A DNA stretch of 64,000 bases from Tolypothrix sp. NIES-4075. GTDB taxonomy: Bacteria; Cyanobacteriota; Cyanobacteriia; Cyanobacteriales; Nostocaceae. The position numbers were made by a program, and so were the translations under genes. Positions within the stretch are counted from its first letter, which is position 1, and each line of letters opens with the position of its first letter. Location: positions 1,043,694 through 1,107,693 of the forward strand of contig NZ_BDUC01000002.1 in the NCBI RefSeq assembly GCF_002218085.1, given 5' to 3'. Below are positions 40,766 through 49,307 of this stretch, piece by piece. Below the pieces are notes generated by a model that searched no databases, was not told where the DNA came from, and saw only the letters and a list, made by a program, of their open reading frames with translations.

Positions 40766-43700
40766 ATGAAGGACGGGCATAAAACAGACCCCTTCCCCGG
40801 ACTCGGTGAGATGAAAGCGCGGATGCGTACTTTCGATTGGGCAAACACACCTGTCGGTTCGATAGATACATGGTCGCAAAGCCTGAAAAGTACTGTGAGG
40901 ATTTTACTGGCATCACGGTATCCCATGATTCTGATATGGGGACCGAATCTGATTCAATTTTATAACGATGCCTATTCCCAGATTATCGGTGACAAGCATC
41001 CCGCCGCACTGGGTACGGATATTAGAATTACCCTCGCCGAAGCGTGGGATACCCTAGGTCCGATGATTGACGAAGTGATGGTAACAGGCATAGCGAACTG
41101 GGTTCCAGCACAGATGCTTGTTTTAGAGCGTTCGGGCTATCGTGAAGAATCTTACTTTAGCCTTTCTCACGCACCCGCCGAGGACGATTCCGGAGAAATT
41201 GTCGGGATGTTTTGCGTATGTAGCGAAGTCACTCAGCAGATATTAGGCGATCGCAGGTTACGACTTCTGCGAGATTTGGCATCCAGAGCAGGGGAAACGC
41301 GCAGTGTAGAAACAACATGCTTAGATGTGGCTGCATCGATCGCCGAACACCCACTAGATGTGCCCTTTGCATTAATTTATCTGCGCGACCCAGATGGAAA
41401 AACTCTCCGGCTTTGTGGTAAAGTAAATATGCCCGAAAAAGCGCTTCTTAGTTTAGTCTCTGTTAATATTACTGAACCAGGAAGTGATATATGGTCGCTG
41501 GCGCGAGCTGCTGCGGGTGAAACAGTTTTAGTTGAAGGTGTAGATAGCTTATTTTTGATACCGGGTGGTCCCTGGAACGAACCTACCCGTGCTGCACTCG
41601 TCATGCCGATCGCTTCATCAACTCAAACAGAACCGCTTGGCGTTTTAGTAGCCGGCGTCAGCCCCAACCGCTTTCTTGACGAAGGATACAGATCGTTCTA
41701 CGAACTCCTTGTAGGTCAAGTATCCATCGCCGTGCGTAACGCCCAAGCATACGAAGAAGAACGGCGACGAGCGGAGATGCTAGCCGAACTTGACCGCGCA
41801 AAAACCGCCTTTTTCTCCAATGTCAGTCATGAGTTCCGCACCCCTCTGACTTTAATGCTCGGTCCATTAGAAGATACGCTACGCGATCAGCAGCTTTCCC
41901 CAAGTCAGCGGGAACAAATTACCATAGCTCACCGCAACAGTCTGAGACTGCTAAAATTAGTCAATACGCTTTTGGATTTCTCGCGCATTGAAGCGGGTAG
42001 AACGCAAGCCATCTACGAACCTACAGATTTGGCGACACTCACCGCAGACTTAGCTAGTGTGTTTCGCTCGGCAATTGAAAAGGCAGGTTTAGAATTTATC
42101 GTCAATTGTCAACCTTTATCCGAACCGGTTTATGTAGACCGGGATATGTGGGAAAAGATAGTTTTGAACTTACTTTCAAACGCTTTGAAATTTACGCAAC
42201 GCGGTTACATCAAAGTTGAGCAACGAGCGAACGAGGGCAACATCGAGCTTCGTATTGAAGATACAGGCAGCGGAATTCCTCAATCTGAACTGAAGAACGT
42301 ATTTAAGCGATTTCACCGCATTGAAGGAACCCAAGGTCGAACCCACGAAGGCAGCGGAATTGGTCTAGCGCTCGTCCAAGAACTCGCCAAACTCCACGGT
42401 GGCAGTGTCCGCGTCGAAAGCGTCTGCGGTGGAAGTACCTTCATCGTTTCGATTAAGAGTGGCAAGCAGCACCTTCCTGTAGACCAAATCGCAAGCGATC
42501 GCACGCTTACCCCAACCAGCATTCGTGCCGATGCATTTGTAGAAGAAGCGCTGCGGTGGTTGCCGGATGAAGTTCATGATGTGGATCGGTCAATTGAGGG
42601 GCGATCGCGATCGCGCATACTTCTGGCAGACGACAACGCTGATATGCGCGAATATCTGCGAAAGCTTTTAAGCACGCAGTATGAAGTTATCGCCGTGGCA
42701 GATGGCGAAGCAGCTTTAGCCGCAGCACTAGAACAAGTGCCAGACTTAGTGCTGAGTGATGTAATGATGCCGAAACTTGACGGCTTCGGTCTTCTAACTC
42801 GGCTGCGCCAAGACCAGCGTACACGTTCTGTACCGCTTATTCTCCTTTCGGCTCGTGCGGGTGAAGAATCGCGTGTAGAGGGACTTGAGGCAGGAGCAGA
42901 CGACTATTTAGTTAAGCCCTTTAGCGCTAGAGAAATATTGGCTCGTGTCAAAGCAACATTGGAAACCGCTCGATTGCGGCAAGAAGCTGCCCGTTCTCGC
43001 TTGGAGGTTCAAGCAGCTCAAGAACGGGCAATTATTCTCGAACGGGTAACAGATGCCTTTTATGGTTTAGATCGGCAATGGCGATTTACTTACCTGAATC
43101 AGCGATGTGAAGAATACATCGGCAAAACCCGCTCTGAACTGCTGGGAAAAGTCGTTTGGGATGAATACCCAATGCTTAAAGGCAGCGTTTTTGAAGAGCA
43201 ATATTATAAAGCCGTCGGCGATCAAGTTGCGGTACACTTTGAAGTAGTGTCGCCCTTCTCCGAGCAGTGGGTAGAAGTACACGCTTATCCCTCTGCGGAC
43301 GGATTGTCAGTTAATTTTCGATATATTAGCGATCGCAAAGAACTCGAACAGCGACGCGAGGCACTTTTAGAAAGCGAACGCGCAGCTCGTACAGAAGCAG
43401 AACGAGTAGGACGCCTCAAAGATGAATTTTTGGCAGTTCTTTCTCACGAAATTCGCACACCGCTTAACGCCATCCTCGGCTGGAGCCAGCTTTTGCGTAA
43501 GGGAAAACTTGATACGGTACAATACGAGAAGGGGCTTGATACCATTGAGAGAAACTCTAAAGCGCAAGCGCAGATTCTGGAAGATTTGCTCGACATGAGC
43601 CGGATAATTTCTGGTAAAATTCGACTCGACGTTAAAAATGTCAATCTGAACTTGGTGATTGAAAAAGCGATCGAATCTCTTGTTCCCGCTCTTGCAGCCA

Positions 43701-44098
43701 AGGACATCCAACTTGAAACAGTTTTAGATGACGTACCCAGTGCAATAATTGGCGACCCGAACAGACTACAGCAAGTAGTGTGGAATCTTCTTTCTAATGC
43801 TATTAAGTTTACTCCCACAGGTGGAACAGTGCAGGTGTCAGTTGAGAAAGTAAACTCTCAGGTTGTCTTAACAGTAAGCGATACAGGTCACGGTATCAAG
43901 CCAGAATTTCTCCCGCATGTCTTCGACCGTTTTCGGCAAGCAGACTCCTCTACTACTCGCAAGTTTGGTGGTTTGGGATTAGGGCTTTCAATTGTCAAGC
44001 ACCTCGTTGAACTTCATAAAGGAACTATACAAGCAACAAGCCCAGGAGAGGAACAAGGAGCTACTTTTACTGTTGTGCTTCCGCTGGCTGAAAAATAA
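40766..44098 (+). CDS. Complex hybrid histidine kinase with two kinase modules
   Basis: The protein has 1110 residues, no membrane helices. The order is: a PAS-like N-terminal domain (~20-160), GAF (~165-325), HisKA with FFSNVSHEFRTPLTLMLGP (H355) and HATPase (LSNALKFTQRG, EDTGSGIP, GSGIGLALV), receiver (RILLADDNADM, DLVLSDVMMPKLDGF, D665), a second PAS (~755-860), and a second HisKA with FLAVLSHEIRTPLNAILGW (H894) and HATPase (GGLGLGLSIV). Two complete kinase cores around one receiver suggest a phosphorelay inside one chain. It is divergent from the other large kinase. The signal is unknown. Confidence 0.94.
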   Translation: MKDGHKTDPFPGLGEMKARMRTFDWANTPVGSIDTWSQSLKSTVRILLASRYPMILIWGPNLIQFYNDAYSQIIGDKHPAALGTDIRITLAEAWDTLGPMIDEVMVTGIANWVPAQMLVLERSGYREESYFSLSHAPAEDDSGEIVGMFCVCSEVTQQILGDRRLRLLRDLASRAGETRSVETTCLDVAASIAEHPLDVPFALIYLRDPDGKTLRLCGKVNMPEKALLSLVSVNITEPGSDIWSLARAAAGETVLVEGVDSLFLIPGGPWNEPTRAALVMPIASSTQTEPLGVLVAGVSPNRFLDEGYRSFYELLVGQVSIAVRNAQAYEEERRRAEMLAELDRAKTAFFSNVSHEFRTPLTLMLGPLEDTLRDQQLSPSQREQITIAHRNSLRLLKLVNTLLDFSRIEAGRTQAIYEPTDLATLTADLASVFRSAIEKAGLEFIVNCQPLSEPVYVDRDMWEKIVLNLLSNALKFTQRGYIKVEQRANEGNIELRIEDTGSGIPQSELKNVFKRFHRIEGTQGRTHEGSGIGLALVQELAKLHGGSVRVESVCGGSTFIVSIKSGKQHLPVDQIASDRTLTPTSIRADAFVEEALRWLPDEVHDVDRSIEGRSRSRILLADDNADMREYLRKLLSTQYEVIAVADGEAALAAALEQVPDLVLSDVMMPKLDGFGLLTRLRQDQRTRSVPLILLSARAGEESRVEGLEAGADDYLVKPFSAREILARVKATLETARLRQEAARSRLEVQAAQERAIILERVTDAFYGLDRQWRFTYLNQRCEEYIGKTRSELLGKVVWDEYPMLKGSVFEEQYYKAVGDQVAVHFEVVSPFSEQWVEVHAYPSADGLSVNFRYISDRKELEQRREALLESERAARTEAERVGRLKDEFLAVLSHEIRTPLNAILGWSQLLRKGKLDTVQYEKGLDTIERNSKAQAQILEDLLDMSRIISGKIRLDVKNVNLNLVIEKAIESLVPALAAKDIQLETVLDDVPSAIIGDPNRLQQVVWNLLSNAIKFTPTGGTVQVSVEKVNSQVVLTVSDTGHGIKPEFLPHVFDRFRQADSSTTRKFGGLGLGLSIVKHLVELHKGTIQATSPGEEQGATFTVVLPLAEK

Positions 44099-44642
44099 AA
44101 TTATACTCAGGCTCAAGCAGCGCAGCTTGTAGCAACCGAACTTGAGGAAACAGGCGTTGCATTCATTAAAAATAAACGTGCTTCTTAGTAGTAAGGGCTA
44201 CCCTACGGGAAAGCTCCGCGCTTCAGCCCTTAAATGATATCATGTCCGCTTGATTACTTACGATCGCCCAAAGAACCCCACCCCGCCTTGATCGTGGCTT
44301 TGTCTCCCCTCCACCTCGTGGTAGAGGGAATTAAGGGGAGCCAGTGCGATCGATTGCGGGTTTCCCGACAGCCGCGCATCTGGCGTGAGGGGTGCTTCTT
44401 GACTATGGGAATCATAACTAATTACCCGGACATGATATGAGCGGTGAACCGCTCACTACGAATTATTTTTCTACCTCTATGGATATAGCTAAGAGAATGA
44501 TTTTTGCAGAAATACATCTCAAGGCTCACGCAGATACGTAAAAGAAACGTTAACAAAGAAGAAGAGCTTTACAATTCGTCGTAACGGGCTGTAATCGAAC
44601 GCTCAAGCTTAAGCTTTGAAGTAGAGACAAGAGTAAAAATCA
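44099..44642. other. Repeat-bearing spacer after the kinase gene
   Basis: Directly after the kinase stop a short frame reads TQAQAAQLVATELEETGVAF then IKNKRAS and a stop, which may be the relic of a lost gene. Two family hairpins follow: GTAGTAAGGGCT...AGCCCTTA (44188-44232, an extended form) and GAGCGGTGAACCGCTC with ACTACGAA (44439-44462). Between them is a GC-richer palindromic piece. No intact gene is seen. Confidence 0.5.
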
Positions 44643-45149
44643 ATGACAACTGATACAGACCAAAATCAAAAAATTGAAAAGCTGCGTGAACTAGTCAAAG
44701 ATATTGACTTTGGCATGTTAACCACCATCGATGACGACGGAAGTTTGCACAGTCGTCCCATGTCTACGAATGGCGAAATTGAATCTGATGGTACTCTTTG
44801 GTTTTTCACCTACGCTCCTTCTCTTAAAGTAGATGAAATCGAACAACATGAACAGGTTAATGTTAGTTTTGCCGCACCTAATAAACAGCGTTACGTTTCT
44901 ATGTCCGGCACAGCACAATTAGTTAAAGACCGCAACAAAATTGAAGAATTGTGGAAGCCGGAACTCAAAGCTTGGTTTCCCAAAGGATTAGACGAACCGG
45001 ATATTGGTTTGATCAAAGTGAATGTCGTAAAAGCTGAATATTGGGATGCACCATCCAGCTTTGTAGCGCACACAATTGGTTTGGTAAAAGCAATTGCTAC
45101 GGGTGAAAAAGCTAGTAGCGGCGAAAACGAGAAAGTTACCTTAGGGTAA
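44643..45149 (+). CDS. Pyridoxamine 5'-phosphate oxidase-family protein (general stress type)
   Basis: The protein has 168 residues with the split-barrel flavin-binding fold. Family motifs are: KLRELVKDIDFGMLTTIDDD, SLHSRPMSTNGEIESDGTLW, FFTYAPSLKVDEIEQHEQVN and VSMSGTAQLVKDRNKIEELW, then LIKVNVVKAEYWDAPSSF. It resembles the bacterial 'general stress protein 26' group rather than PdxH. Such proteins bind FMN or F420-like cofactors, and their substrates are mostly unknown. A very small membrane-protein frame follows at 45163. Confidence 0.93.
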   Translation: MTTDTDQNQKIEKLRELVKDIDFGMLTTIDDDGSLHSRPMSTNGEIESDGTLWFFTYAPSLKVDEIEQHEQVNVSFAAPNKQRYVSMSGTAQLVKDRNKIEELWKPELKAWFPKGLDEPDIGLIKVNVVKAEYWDAPSSFVAHTIGLVKAIATGEKASSGENEKVTLG

Positions 45150-45162
45150 AGGTAGAAACAAA

Positions 45163-45255
45163 ATGAAAATTTTCTTTTGGGTAACTTTATCTTTTGTGGC
45201 AGTGGGGGCAATTATGCTGTTTCTACAACCAGCTATTGACTTTCACGCAAATTAA
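45163..45255 (+). CDS. Possible 30-residue membrane protein
   Basis: The frame starts 13 bases after the PPOX gene: MKIFFWVTLSFVAVGAIMLF then LQPAIDFHAN. It has one clear hydrophobic helix and a short polar tail. AAAGGTAG lies about ten bases before the ATG, a fair ribosome binding site. Its position in the same direction suggests co-transcription with the stress gene. I do not recognise it; it may be a chance frame. Confidence 0.45.
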   Translation: MKIFFWVTLSFVAVGAIMLFLQPAIDFHAN

Positions 45256-45532
45256 TTTAAATTTGCAGTGTTGTACGTTTAACAAATGATTCTGTCAGGC
45301 TCGTCAGGCAACTCGTGTGTTGCCCTCATTTGAGCCTGAGAATATTCAAGGTTATGCAAAAGAAAATCCCCATTCGCCTGATTTTGAGTTAGGTAAAACT
45401 TGCCCCAAGCCCCTAAAAGTATGGGGTTTGGAGCGATGATTTTGCAAGAAATTTTAGCATCATTCAAGCCCAAATAGTATTCCCAGGCTTGAGCCTGGGA
45501 AAGAGATAATTATGCCAAGGGGTAAGAAACGG
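45256..45532. other. Spacer without an evident gene
   Basis: A gene-free stretch between the convergent PPOX and HPF-CSD genes. It includes a CTTGAGCCTGGGA/TCCCAGGCTTGAG inverted pair near 45478-45500. No gene seen. Confidence 0.4.
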
Positions 45533-45997
45533 TTATTCCCTCCAATCAAGAGGTGGCTCGATTAAGGTTTCATCTGACTTGCCAGCGCGGACACCTGGCT
45601 TGTCAACAATCTTCACAGTGCTTGCTTGGGGACCTTCTATACCCTGACTCAAGAAAAAATGGACACCCGTGCCAATTTCTAAGCGGTCAAAGTCGTCATG
45701 TAGTACGCTATTGCGGTGGAAGTAGATTTCCTGACCATCTAAGCCTTTGAGAAAGCCATAGCCCCCATCGCGAAAAAGCTTAGTGACAAGCGCTGTTGTC
45801 TCCATTGCGTTGTCGTGGTTCTGACCCTTATCATGTTGATTTTGGCGCTGGGTGAGTTTTGTCAACTGCTGAGTAGCGGCATCAAAGGCATCTCGGATCA
45901 CCGCATCCACTGGCGCATACTGGTTAGTATCACTTAAGGTATCAAGTGCATTAGTTTTGTCAACGTTGCGATAGGTAATTTCTGGTGGAACTTTCAT
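45533..45997 (-). CDS. HPF/cold-shock fusion protein lacking most of the HPF core
   Basis: The protein has 154 residues. The first ~20 (MKVPPEITYRNVDKTNALDT) are the opening of the HPF/RaiA ribosome-hibernation domain, but the text then jumps to QYAPVDAVIRDAFDAATQQL, the end of that domain. About 50-60 residues of the alpha/beta core are missing compared with the family (from memory). The C-terminal half is a cold-shock-like OB fold, ALVTKLFRDGGYGFLKGLDG followed by EIYFHRNSVLHDDFDRLEIG. The frame is kept across the deletion. The cold-shock half may still bind RNA; ribosome binding is probably lost. Confidence 0.85.
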   Translation of the reverse strand: MKVPPEITYRNVDKTNALDTLSDTNQYAPVDAVIRDAFDAATQQLTKLTQRQNQHDKGQNHDNAMETTALVTKLFRDGGYGFLKGLDGQEIYFHRNSVLHDDFDRLEIGTGVHFFLSQGIEGPQASTVKIVDKPGVRAGKSDETLIEPPLDWRE

Positions 45998-46384
45998 ATT
46001 TTTGTTTGATTAAGTAAAACGTAGAAGGCAGAAGTCAGAAGGCAAGACGGGAGAAAGAGAAGAATTTTTATGCACCTAGCATCAGCGCATTAGATGACGG
46101 CTACCAAGAACTAAACTTTGAAGTTCTAAAACAAACTTCAGAAGGGTGTAAGGGTGTGGGGTGTAGGGTGTGGGAACCCACGCTTAAAAACGTGGGATTG
46201 AAACAAGGACACCGCATTTCATCGCACTGCGTGTCTGGATGGACATCTTTTTTTCTGTTGGGCTTTAAACCCACCCCTAAAGGATCTTTTTTTTCCTACA
46301 CCCTACAGCCTAACCAGGCAACCCTAATTTTTTGTAAATAAAAGCGATTAAGGACGGTAGCAATAGCGCTGTAGGATTGATTTT
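45998..46384. other. Spacer with an IS605-like decayed element
   Basis: Upstream DNA of the HPF-CSD gene, running to the end of the phosphoribosyltransferase gene. It contains the element at 46144-46307. No gene seen. Confidence 0.45.
46144..46307. mobile_element. Possible palindrome-associated element (IS200/IS605-like ends)
   Basis: The stretch begins GGGTGTAAGGGTGTGGGGTG and ends CCTACACCCTAC, inverted. It holds the hairpin CCCACG-CTTAAAAA-CGTGGG and, at the other side, GGGCTTTAAACCCACCCC. These resemble the foot hairpins of IS200/IS605-type elements and their non-autonomous derivatives in cyanobacteria. No transposase or TnpB frame remains. The assignment is by pattern only. Confidence 0.35.
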
Positions 46385-47050
46385 TTATGTACCGATCGCA
46401 AATGGCAACTGGCGATTTGCAGCTTGATTGAGCAGGTCGCGGACTTCTCGATCAGTTGTTTGCGGAAATTTTTCGTACCAAAAACCGACGCTGTAGAAGG
46501 GGCTAGGTGTCTCGGCACAGATGATTTCGTCTACGTGAGATTTAATCTCTTGGCAAGTTTGCGGTGATGAAACCGGCACCGCAACAACGATTTTTGCAGG
46601 TTGTTGTTTGTGCAATGCGGCGATCGCTGCCCGCATCGTTGCACCGGTCGCTAAACCGTCATCAATCAAAATGATAGTACGTCCAGCGATCGCAAGCTTG
46701 GGGCGATCGCCTCGGTAAACAGTTTGGCGGCGATTTAGTTCCTGTTGTTCTTCCACCGTCACTTTCTCAATTGCTAACTCGTCTATTTTTTCCTGACGGA
46801 TAATATCTTCATTGAGTATTCTCACATTACCAGAAGCGATCGCTCCCATCGCTAATTCTTTTTGACCGGGGACACCCAATTTGCGAACTACAAAAACATC
46901 CAAGAAAGCATTTAGCGCTTTGGCAACTTCAAAAGCGACTGGTACACCTCCTCTTGGTAGTGCCAACACCAAAACATCGGCACGATTAGCATAAGCTACT
47001 AGCTTCCCAGCCAACAATTTACCCGCTGCTGTTCGGTCTTTAAATCTCAT
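46385..47050 (-). CDS. Phosphoribosyltransferase-family protein
   Basis: The protein has 221 residues from MRFKDRTAAGKLLAGKLVAY at 47050. This start has an excellent ribosome binding site (CAGGAGGG, seven bases away), so I rejected a longer frame. It holds VLALPRGGVPVAFEVAKALN, VFVVRKLGVPGQKELAMGAI and the PRPP-binding loop ILIDDGLATGATMRAAIAAL. These fit the group of 'predicted phosphoribosyltransferases' that often occur near dienelactone hydrolases. The base it handles is not known. Confidence 0.92.
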   Translation of the reverse strand: MRFKDRTAAGKLLAGKLVAYANRADVLVLALPRGGVPVAFEVAKALNAFLDVFVVRKLGVPGQKELAMGAIASGNVRILNEDIIRQEKIDELAIEKVTVEEQQELNRRQTVYRGDRPKLAIAGRTIILIDDGLATGATMRAAIAALHKQQPAKIVVAVPVSSPQTCQEIKSHVDEIICAETPSPFYSVGFWYEKFPQTTDREVRDLLNQAANRQLPFAIGT

Positions 47051-47419
47051 AGTGTCACCCTCCTGATTTGCTTCCCAGGAATGGGTTTTTATACGTAACC
47101 GTAAATTAGTGTAAAGTCTTTGCACCTATTGCGACGGTGACGATTTTGCACTTTTTCAACAAAGTCGTGTTTCATTTGCCTTTCTTGCCACTGTTGTTTA
47201 ATCTTATTAACTGATGGTATAAAGCTAAAAAGCCTCTTGCCTCTGACTAATGGAGCGACATTGGCGATGTAACGATCTACCTAACGGATGAAATAGAGCG
47301 ATCGCCTGACAGCTTGAGCTAAATACATAGATGAAGATATGGCGATCGCCTAAAATATCACCTAATGCCTAGATGAAGATATGGCGATCGCCTGACACTA
47401 CATAAAACCCGAAAAAACG
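47051..47419. other. Spacer with HIP1-containing short repeats
   Basis: A 24-base unit, TAGATGAAGATATGGCGATC followed by GCCT, is present twice (about 47328 and 47370), each ending in a HIP1 octamer. A third HIP1 site lies near 47300. No gene is seen. Confidence 0.6.
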
Positions 47420-48508
47420 CTAAATCCCGCTTTTGGCTAAAGTTACCGCATTGCGGAAATGACCATTGCGCTGAGAAAATTTATCCGCCAGAAGTTGTCG
47501 ATAAACAGCTTCATAGCCATCGGTCATTGCTTGCAAGCTAAAACGCTTCGAGACATGTTCCCGACAAATACGCCGGTCTAATTCTGCCACCCGATCAATC
47601 GCAAATACGAATTCTTCGATGTTGTCGCACAAGAAACCGGTTTTTCCGTGGTCAATTATTTCTTTTGTAGACCCTAGTTTCATCGCGATAACTGGCGTAC
47701 CTGCTGCCATTGATTCTACCATCACCAACCCAAATGGTTCTCGCCAAGTAATGGGGAACAACGTAGCTACAGCACCACCCATTAAAGCATTTTTCTGCTC
47801 ATGATTTGCTTCGCCCAAATATTCAATTTGCTTACCGTCGATGTGCGGCTTAACTTCCTTTTCATAGTATTCCACATCAACAACATCCACCTTACCTGCC
47901 ATTTTCAAACGCCAGCCTGTTTTTTTCGCGATTTCTATTGCTAAGTGCGTTCCTTTTTCTGGCGATATCCGACCCAAAAACGCTAAGTAAGGCTCATTTT
48001 CTGGTTCAGGGTGAAACTTATAACTGCTAACATCAATTCCGTTGTAAACAGTCGCTACACAGTTGAGGTCTAACCTCGGTTCTCGTTGTGCATCAGAAAT
48101 ACTGATGTATGGTTGTTGTTTAGCGTGTTGAAACATCTTTTCGTTGTCAGGCGTAAAAATACCATGCAACGTATGAACCGTAGGAGTTTTTACCAACTTA
48201 GCGTAAGGCAATGTCGTAAAGCCCATGTGCGAGTGAATGATATCAAAATCTTCTGCCCGCTCATACACAGAACTTAAATGCATCAAGTCGTAGACATTGT
48301 ACTCCTTGATAGTCGGGTCGAGTCGTAAAGCACGCGGATGAACTGATTCTAGCTTTGCCAAACTGATAGAATCACCGGATGCAAATAGCGTTACTTCATG
48401 TCCCCGTCGGACTAATTCATCAGTCAGTAACCCTACTACTAACTCGATACCGCCGTAAGCGGGGGGTGGTACTCTTTCCCATAGTGGGGCTACCTGAGCA
48501 ATCCGCAT
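47420..48508 (-). CDS. Glycosyltransferase family 4 protein
   Basis: The protein has 362 residues with a GT-B fold. The N-terminal MRIAQVAPLWERVPPPAYGG has the loop that binds the nucleotide-sugar phosphate, then IHSHMGFTTLPYAKLVKTPT. The C-terminal half has FLGRISPEKGTHLAIEIAKK and REPFGLVMVESMAAGTPVIA, the GT4 EX7E donor site. Such enzymes transfer a sugar to lipids, polysaccharides or small molecules; the acceptor is unknown. AGGAGGTTTG precedes the start. It appears to be a single-gene unit. Confidence 0.94.
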   Translation of the reverse strand: MRIAQVAPLWERVPPPAYGGIELVVGLLTDELVRRGHEVTLFASGDSISLAKLESVHPRALRLDPTIKEYNVYDLMHLSSVYERAEDFDIIHSHMGFTTLPYAKLVKTPTVHTLHGIFTPDNEKMFQHAKQQPYISISDAQREPRLDLNCVATVYNGIDVSSYKFHPEPENEPYLAFLGRISPEKGTHLAIEIAKKTGWRLKMAGKVDVVDVEYYEKEVKPHIDGKQIEYLGEANHEQKNALMGGAVATLFPITWREPFGLVMVESMAAGTPVIAMKLGSTKEIIDHGKTGFLCDNIEEFVFAIDRVAELDRRICREHVSKRFSLQAMTDGYEAVYRQLLADKFSQRNGHFRNAVTLAKSGI

Positions 48509-49000
48509 TTACAAACCTCCTAATTAATAAGACTTGTATTTAAAACGCTTGCTTTCTTACTCAAAAGTGTTTCTAGTTGATGCACCCTGTATAAGAATTA
48601 AGTTTGAAAACAAACTGTTGCAAGACAAGAACTTAATTTAAATTATATGTATATATCTCAATAATTCCTGTCTGCCGGAAGGAAGGAAATGACTATCTCT
48701 TGAGAGAGGAAAGTTTGTCAAAACTCATTCAATGCGATTATTCTCTGTCTTAAGATATATACCAATTAACAAATTTTATGCCGATCAAAAAGCTGTGGCG
48801 ATCGCTAAAATAGTAGTAACAACCAAATAGATAATGGTTGCTCAATTAGCGTCTTTAAAGCGCAAATTGAACCAAATTTGAGAAGTAAATTGGGAATAGC
48901 CAATAGAAGCTAGGGAAAATGCCAAGCAATAGCTGATTCCCTAATTTTTACAACGCTATGCCCGTTTAACCCGTAAAAATCGACTTTCAATAATTGGCAT
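48509..49000. other. Gene-free region
   Basis: AT-rich DNA with one HIP1-like site near 48797. It lies upstream of both the glycosyltransferase gene and the 25-residue frame at 49001, and so should hold promoters. Nothing else seen. Confidence 0.5.
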
Positions 49001-49078
49001 ATGAACACAGGAATTTTGTGGTTAGGCGTTGTTTCAGTTCTTATTCTTTACTGGGTTGGAGTTAACCTACTCATGTAA
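49001..49078 (+). CDS. Possible 25-residue membrane protein
   Basis: The frame reads MNTGILWLGVVSVLILYWVG then VNLLM. It is one hydrophobic helix with a small polar start, like the very small photosynthetic membrane subunits in design, though it matches none I know. A clean intrinsic terminator lies 20 bases after its stop (49098), which argues for a real transcript. No strong ribosome binding site is visible (CAATAATTGGCAT). Confidence 0.5.
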   Translation: MNTGILWLGVVSVLILYWVGVNLLM

Positions 49079-49097
49079 CCAACACAAAAACAATATA

Positions 49098-49131
49098 CTG
49101 GGTTTTCTCACATGGAAAACCCAGATTTTTT
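49098..49131 (+). terminator. Rho-independent terminator after the 25-residue frame
   Basis: Stem CTGGGTTTTC/GAAAACCCAG with a seven-base loop, followed by ATTTTTTG. There is no other plus-strand gene upstream within 500 bases, so it serves either the small frame at 49001 or a small RNA. Confidence 0.8.
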
Positions 49132-49307
49132 GATGGAAATCATAGAAAATTAAAATATCAACTACTTTGCACTGATTGCTCTCTTGCGTAGACAAAGGAG
49201 GGGCTTGTCGCAAGACATCGCCGAAAATAAAGAAGATATGATATTGACTATAGATGTGAGAAATGATATAGTAAATTTTGATAAGGAAGAATTAGCTTCA
49301 AATAAAC
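49132..49307. other. Short spacer before the PotC-like gene
   Basis: AT-rich DNA. A GGAGGGG sequence at about 49198 is not followed by a usable start. No remains of a potB-like gene are seen. Confidence 0.4.

Noticed and set aside
44234..44440. A 68-residue frame between hairpins after the kinase gene
   Set aside because: It overlaps a palindromic GC-rich repeat and ends in a family hairpin; no coding pattern.
46170..46205. CRISPR repeat
   Set aside because: The ATTGAAAC end occurs once, without spacers or a second repeat, and no cas gene is present.
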